A DNA stretch of 64,000 bases from Dehalococcoidia bacterium. Its GTDB lineage: Bacteria; Chloroflexota; Dehalococcoidia; DSTF01; WHTK01. The notes beneath the pieces were generated by a model that was not told the DNA's origin, did no database searches, and worked only from the letters and a program-made list of their open reading frames with translations. Each line of letters opens with the position of its first letter. Within the stretch, counting starts at the first letter, position 1. The translations under genes and the position numbers were made by a program. The stretch is taken from contig WHTK01000014.1 of the NCBI GenBank assembly GCA_009377745.1, positions 1-64,000 of the forward strand. Direction: 5' to 3'. Shown here piece by piece: positions 60,417 through 64,000 of this stretch.

Positions 60417-61925
60417 CTACTGCATGACGCCGGTGCGGATGTTGCGGAAGCGGGCGGCGGAGGCGCCGTGGCCGGTGTGGGCGACTTGCTCGGGCTGGCC
60501 TTTTCCGCAGTTGGGGGTGCCCCAGACGGTCCAGCCGTCACGGTTGACGATGGCGTCGCAGGAGCCCCAGAACTGGGGTGTGATGCCGGTGTAGGTGGCG
60601 TTCTTGATCAGGTCGCCGAGCTTGCCGTTTTTGATCTCGCGGGCGTACTCGGTGCCGAACTGGAAGTTGAGGCGGCGGTCATCGATGGACCAGGAGCGGT
60701 TGGTCTCCATGTAGAGGCCTTCGTCTGTGCCGGCGATGAGCTCTTCGAGGGTGGCGTCGCCGGGTTCGAGGGAGACGTTGGTCATGCGGATGAGGGGGAT
60801 GCGGTTCCATCCGGATGCGCGCATGGCGCCGTTGGACATGTCGGCGAGGAGGGCGGGATCGATGCCGGGGCCTTGGAGGGGCGCAGCATGCTGTGCCCCT
60901 ACGGTTGCGCCAAGATCGGCGGCCGTTTCGCGGGAGGTCAGGTAGCCGAGGAAGAGGCCTTCGCGGACGATGGCGGTGCGCTGGGCGGGGACGCCCTCGT
61001 CGTCGTAGCCGAAGGTGCCGAGACCGCCGGGGATGGTGGCGTCGGCGGTGAGGTTGACGGCGGGGGAGCCGTAGCGGAAGGCGCCGAGCTTCTCGGTGGT
61101 GAGGAAGGAGGTGCCGGCGAAGGCTGCCTCGGTGCCGAGGACGCGGTCGAGCTCGATGGCGTGGCCGCAGGATTCGTGGATCTGGAGGGCGACTTGGGAG
61201 CCATCGAGGACGATGGTGGTGACGCCGGGCGGGCAGGGCTTGGCGCCGAGGAGGGCGACGGCGTCCTCGGCGACGCGGCCGGCGTTGGCGGCGAGGTCGT
61301 AGCGGGTGACGAACTCCCAGCCTTCGGTGCCCTGGTGGCGGCCGACGCTGTTGGGGTAGCTGCGGTTCTGGACTTCGCCCTCGTCAGCGGCGGTGGCTTC
61401 GATGCCGCAGCCGGTCTCGACGAGGTCCTGCTCGATGTAGGCGCCCTCGGAGGAGGCGAAGGTCTTGAGCTCGCGCTGATTGTAGACGGAGGCCTCGTTG
61501 CTGACGATGCCACTGACGCCGGCCATGGTCTGGGAGCAGCGGAGGAGGAGGGCAATCTTGTCGTCAAGGGAGACGGCGAAGGGGTCCTGGATGACGGGGG
61601 TGGTGTACTTGCCGATGTGGCGCACGGGCGGGCCGAGGTTGGCTTTGCGGCCGGGGACGCCGGCGGAGGCGCGGGCGATCTTGACGGCCTCGGCGGCGAC
61701 GCGGTCGGTCTCGCGGGTGGTGAGGTTGTTGGAGGCGGCGAAGCCCCAGTAGCCATCGACGATGACGCGGACGCCGAAGCCGAGGGACTCTTCGACAACG
61801 AGGGCCTCGACGTTCTGGTTGCGGACGGTGACGTTTTCGGCGTTGAAATGGACGATGCGGACATCGGCGTAGGAGGCGCCACGGGTGCGGGCGGTATCGA
61901 GGGCGCGCAAGGCTACATCTCTCAT
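60417..61925 (-). CDS. tldD: TldD metalloprotease-like protein with an in-frame repeat insert
   Basis: A 502-residue member of the TldD/PmbA family, a zinc-dependent peptide-processing protein that usually works with TldE. The metal motif is IHESCGHAIELD (HExxxH). Other family blocks, LGFGVRVIVDGYWGFA and SNGAMRASGWNRIP, are present. Between RETAADLG and SNGAMRA an extra segment, VGAQHAAPLQ, is encoded by a palindromic repeat (60875-60902). ATG 61925 is chosen because AGGAGG is five bases upstream. The tldE partner is not in the window. The region upstream is an old repeat field. Confidence 0.85.
   Translation of the reverse strand: MRDVALRALDTARTRGASYADVRIVHFNAENVTVRNQNVEALVVEESLGFGVRVIVDGYWGFAASNNLTTRETDRVAAEAVKIARASAGVPGRKANLGPPVRHIGKYTTPVIQDPFAVSLDDKIALLLRCSQTMAGVSGIVSNEASVYNQRELKTFASSEGAYIEQDLVETGCGIEATAADEGEVQNRSYPNSVGRHQGTEGWEFVTRYDLAANAGRVAEDAVALLGAKPCPPGVTTIVLDGSQVALQIHESCGHAIELDRVLGTEAAFAGTSFLTTEKLGAFRYGSPAVNLTADATIPGGLGTFGYDDEGVPAQRTAIVREGLFLGYLTSRETAADLGATVGAQHAAPLQGPGIDPALLADMSNGAMRASGWNRIPLIRMTNVSLEPGDATLEELIAGTDEGLYMETNRSWSIDDRRLNFQFGTEYAREIKNGKLGDLIKNATYTGITPQFWGSCDAIVNRDGWTVWGTPNCGKGQPEQVAHTGHGASAARFRNIRTGVMQ
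60875..60902. repeat. 28-bp palindromic element inside tldD
   Basis: This copy matches the palindrome at 30403-30430 in 26 of 28 positions. It lies within the tldD reading frame and codes for VGAQHAAP, with no stop codon. Confidence 0.8.
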
Positions 61926-62136
61926 TGGGGCCTCCTGGGAATTAGCGGGCATACGGGCAAACTGGCAAACGGGCAACGGCAGAGCCGCTATCACGGTGAT
62001 TTTACGTCCTTCGGCAAGCTCAGGAGGAGTGGGAGTAGGGACTTAACCTTCGGCTTAGCCAGGGAGGGGGATCAGCGCTATCGCTTTCCAACCTGATCGC
62101 CGATGCACAGCGCGGTGGTGCGGCCGCGGGATCAAA

Positions 62137-62177
62137 GGTTGCCACGCCTTGCCCGCGGGCAATGGCTCGCAATGACA
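62137..62177 (+). repeat. ~40-bp dispersed element, diverged copy
   Basis: GGTTGCCACGCCTTGCCCGC then GGGCAATGGCTCGCAATGACA, with several changes from the copies near 59 kb. No GIY-YIG remnant precedes it. Confidence 0.75.
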
Positions 62178-62207
62178 AATAAAGGCGTTCTCCATGGGTG
62201 CGATGGC

Positions 62208-62515
62208 TTGTCAGGGGATGTCAGCTTGAGCGTGGATGGAGGCGTTGAAGGTGCTTCGCCTCGCTGCGGCGATGGCTCGCAAGGGCAGATGGGTCGGGGC
62301 GAGAGCAGGGATGGCGAGACCTTGTCAGGAGATGTCAGGTTGAACGTGGACGGAGGCGTTGAAGGTGCTTCGCCTCGCCGCGGCGATGGCTCGCAATGGC
62401 AGATGGGCCGGGGCGAGAGCAGGGATGGCGAGAGCTTGTCAGGGGATGTCAGGTTGAGCGTGGATGGAGGCGTTGAAGGTTGCTTCGCCTCGCCGCGGCG
62501 ATGGCTCGCAAGGGG
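62208..62515 (+). repeat. 114-bp tandem repeat, 2.7 copies
   Basis: Units start at 62208, 62322 and 62436 with TTGTCAGG and repeat every 114 bases. Each contains a degenerate core of the dispersed element (CGCCTCGCYGCGGCGATGGCTCGCAA). The period is a multiple of three, so long frames on both strands stay open by chance. I see no ribosome site or family and treat it as non-coding. The remainder up to 62927 holds no supported gene. Confidence 0.8.
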
Positions 62516-62927
62516 GATGGCGGTCGAAGGAGGACTTGGAGCAGGCAGGGTGTCCTTCGCCAGATCGCTTCGTTGTCGGGGATGGCTCGGCAAGGGGGAT
62601 GGGTGCGCGGCCGGGCAAGCAGCATCTCGTCGCCCGCTCCTCGGATGGCGTTGCTGGGTGCGCAAGGCAGTTGGTGGTGTCGACGGTGGTGCGCGAGCGC
62701 CGGGGGCTGGTGCTTCTAGACACGGTCCGAATCCATCCGGATAATATCGATGGACTGGGTGGCTTGCCGAATCGAATGCCGGTGGACGGCGACGATGACG
62801 GCGAAGCCGCGAGACGGGACGGCTGGAGGCCCGCTGGGGCGCTCGGCGTTAGCGGGGCAGACTGCAACCAGGCTTGTTGCGTGGAATTGATAACGGCGGC
62901 AGGGACGCCAGGCGAGGTGGAATACAG

Positions 62928-63845
62928 ATGCAGTTGAGAAGGCTTGACCCTCTTGCGAACTCAGGACCCTACCAGCGGCTGCTCAAAACCGCTGTCAAGA
63001 GCTTTACCCTCACGGAGACGCAGTTTGACCGGATTAAGGAGCGCCGTCCGGAGCTGATCATCCCCGGCGATGAGGGCGCCGTTGTTGGCCACCTGATCCG
63101 GGATTATTTGGACATCCATTACGGCTACGCGGAGGTGGTGGGCTTCCGCGACCACTTCTCGGAGCAGTTCGAGGCTTGTGTCTCCGCGGTGAGCCGTGAA
63201 GAAGCGCCGCGTGGCGTCCGTCTCGCCTTCCGTGACCGCCCTAACCGGTCGATGGCGGAGATGGTGTTCTGGAAGAGCGCCCTCGAGGAAGGAGCCGAGT
63301 GGGTGGAGATGAACTGGGCCTCCGTGCCGGAGCAGCCCGAGCCAGGCATCGCGGCCGGCGATAGCTTTATCGTCCGTGAGGCGACGGAGCGCGACCGGGA
63401 CGTCATTGCCGAGATCGATGCCGAGTCGACCGGCCAGCCGCGCCTGACCGCCGCGGGCCTGGACAGTCTCTACGAGAATTCGCGCTGGCTGTGGGTGATC
63501 CTGGACAAGGGCGGCGCGCCCGCCGGCTTTCTCAGCTTGCGCACCGAGCCCGGTGGCTGGGGCATCATCGACCAGACGGCTATGCGGCCGGCCGTTGCGG
63601 ACCAGCTTCGTGAGCCGCTGCTGCGCTGGGCGGTCGCCTGGCTGCGCAACAACGGCGGCCGGCGCATCCGCAAGCAGGTCTACATGGCCGATACGGCCGA
63701 CCTGAACCTGCTGCGCGACAGCGGCTTTGTGCCAGGCGAGACCGGCCTGGAGTACAACAGGCCCGTGGATCCGGCAGAGCTGAAGGCGATCCTCGAAGAG
63801 CGCAAGTCGCACGGCTGGTTCATCTCGGTCGGCGACTGGCGCTAA
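62928..63845 (+). CDS. GNAT-like protein with an N-terminal extension
   Basis: A 305-residue protein. The first ~160 residues are helical and unrecognised (IKERRPELIIPGDEGAVVGH, YAEVVGFRDHFSEQFEACV). Residues ~165-305 look like a GNAT domain: FIVREATERDRDVIAEIDAE, a WLWVILDKGGAPAGFLSL strand and LRDSGFVPGETGLEY near the end. The acetyl-CoA loop is not clean, so activity is uncertain. ATG 62928 has GAGGTGG seven to eight bases before it. The end of the gene is followed by 76 bases without a clear terminator. Confidence 0.7.
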   Translation: MQLRRLDPLANSGPYQRLLKTAVKSFTLTETQFDRIKERRPELIIPGDEGAVVGHLIRDYLDIHYGYAEVVGFRDHFSEQFEACVSAVSREEAPRGVRLAFRDRPNRSMAEMVFWKSALEEGAEWVEMNWASVPEQPEPGIAAGDSFIVREATERDRDVIAEIDAESTGQPRLTAAGLDSLYENSRWLWVILDKGGAPAGFLSLRTEPGGWGIIDQTAMRPAVADQLREPLLRWAVAWLRNNGGRRIRKQVYMADTADLNLLRDSGFVPGETGLEYNRPVDPAELKAILEERKSHGWFISVGDWR

Positions 63846-63921
63846 CTGCCACCTCTGAACCTCCGGGGCATGCCAGAAAGGCTGCCTGCTGAAGCCTCCG
63901 CGGATGTAAACTAGGCCGCAA

Positions 63922-64000
63922 ATGGACCCGCCAATCCACTACGCGACCACCAGCGATGGCATTGGCATCGCTTATTGGACCCTGGGTGAGGGCCCGGCGC
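63922..64000 (+). CDS. Partial gene, probably alpha/beta-hydrolase-type protein
   Basis: The window ends 26 codons into this frame. The visible sequence MDPPIHYATTSDGIGIAYWT followed by LGEGPA is the usual opening of alpha/beta hydrolases and of hydrolase-fused signalling proteins (a DG-x-IAYW strand and a GEGPA turn). The rest is not in the window, so the fold and any fusion remain unknown. Confidence 0.5.
   Translation, partial: MDPPIHYATTSDGIGIAYWTLGEGPA

Noticed and set aside
62103..62744. Open frames across the 114-bp repeat on both strands
   Set aside because: Frames are kept open by a repeat period divisible by three. No ribosome site, no family and repeat-driven composition.

Overview
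The window is a GC-rich bacterial chromosome segment with dense, mostly short-spaced genes and frequent TTG and GTG starts preceded by strong AGGAGG-type ribosome sites. A Chloroflexota origin, probably Dehalococcoidia, is my inference. The best single clue is the tmRNA (50393-50740, minus strand). Its tag reads GEKELALAA, close to the GERELVLAG tag I recall for Dehalococcoides. The mix of Rieske oxygenases, a luciferase-like monooxygenase and other oxidative enzymes also fits that class. There are no rRNA or tRNA genes, CRISPR arrays or recognisable IS transposases.

Layout. 1-10.7 kb holds an exported TIM-barrel-like protein, small proteins (including a 37-residue C2H2 zinc finger), PPi-type phosphofructokinase, Dps, class II fumarase and the principal sigma factor. 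A MarC remnant, a frameshifted RlpA-like gene and an aspartoacylase-like lipoprotein follow. 10.7-17.5 kb has a PAS-domain fragment, bifunctional PutA, an IscU-like scaffold lacking one cysteine, an SDR epimerase, a MidA-like methyltransferase and a short UDP-glucose-dehydrogenase-like protein. 18-24.7 kb is a complete phosphate regulon in the order phoB, phoR, pstS, pstC, pstA, pstB, phoU, with Pho-box-like repeats before pstS.

24.7-39.6 kb looks like an aromatic-compound catabolic region. It has two Rieske ring-hydroxylating oxygenases, a LigB-type extradiol dioxygenase, a bicupin protein with a divergent TetR regulator, a class II aldolase-type decarboxylase, a ThDP enzyme paired with a NadX-like dehydrogenase, an alpha/beta hydrolase, an SDR, an MDR alcohol dehydrogenase and a luciferase-like monooxygenase. 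Ring hydroxylation, dehydrogenation, decarboxylation, ring opening and hydrolysis can all be assigned by family, but the substrate cannot.

39.6-57.3 kb carries a KtrAB-like potassium system, a ferritin-like protein with a coupled small partner, an acyl-CoA dehydrogenase/MaoC pair, a degenerate GGDEF protein, two large repeat-built exported proteins, tmRNA, VOC and GNAT proteins, two tandem MFS exporters, a frameshifted SIMPL lipoprotein and an FMN-dependent hydroxyacid oxidase. 57.3-62.9 kb is a plastic, repeat-rich region. It contains a DUF4258-like/DUF2283 pair between long direct repeats, a GIY-YIG gene bracketed by inverted copies of a ~40-bp element with two 5'-truncated copies beside it, a base-composition outlier with a HEPN-like motif, a tldD gene with a palindromic repeat inside its reading frame, and a 114-bp tandem repeat. 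The window ends with a GNAT-like protein and the start of a probable alpha/beta hydrolase-type gene.
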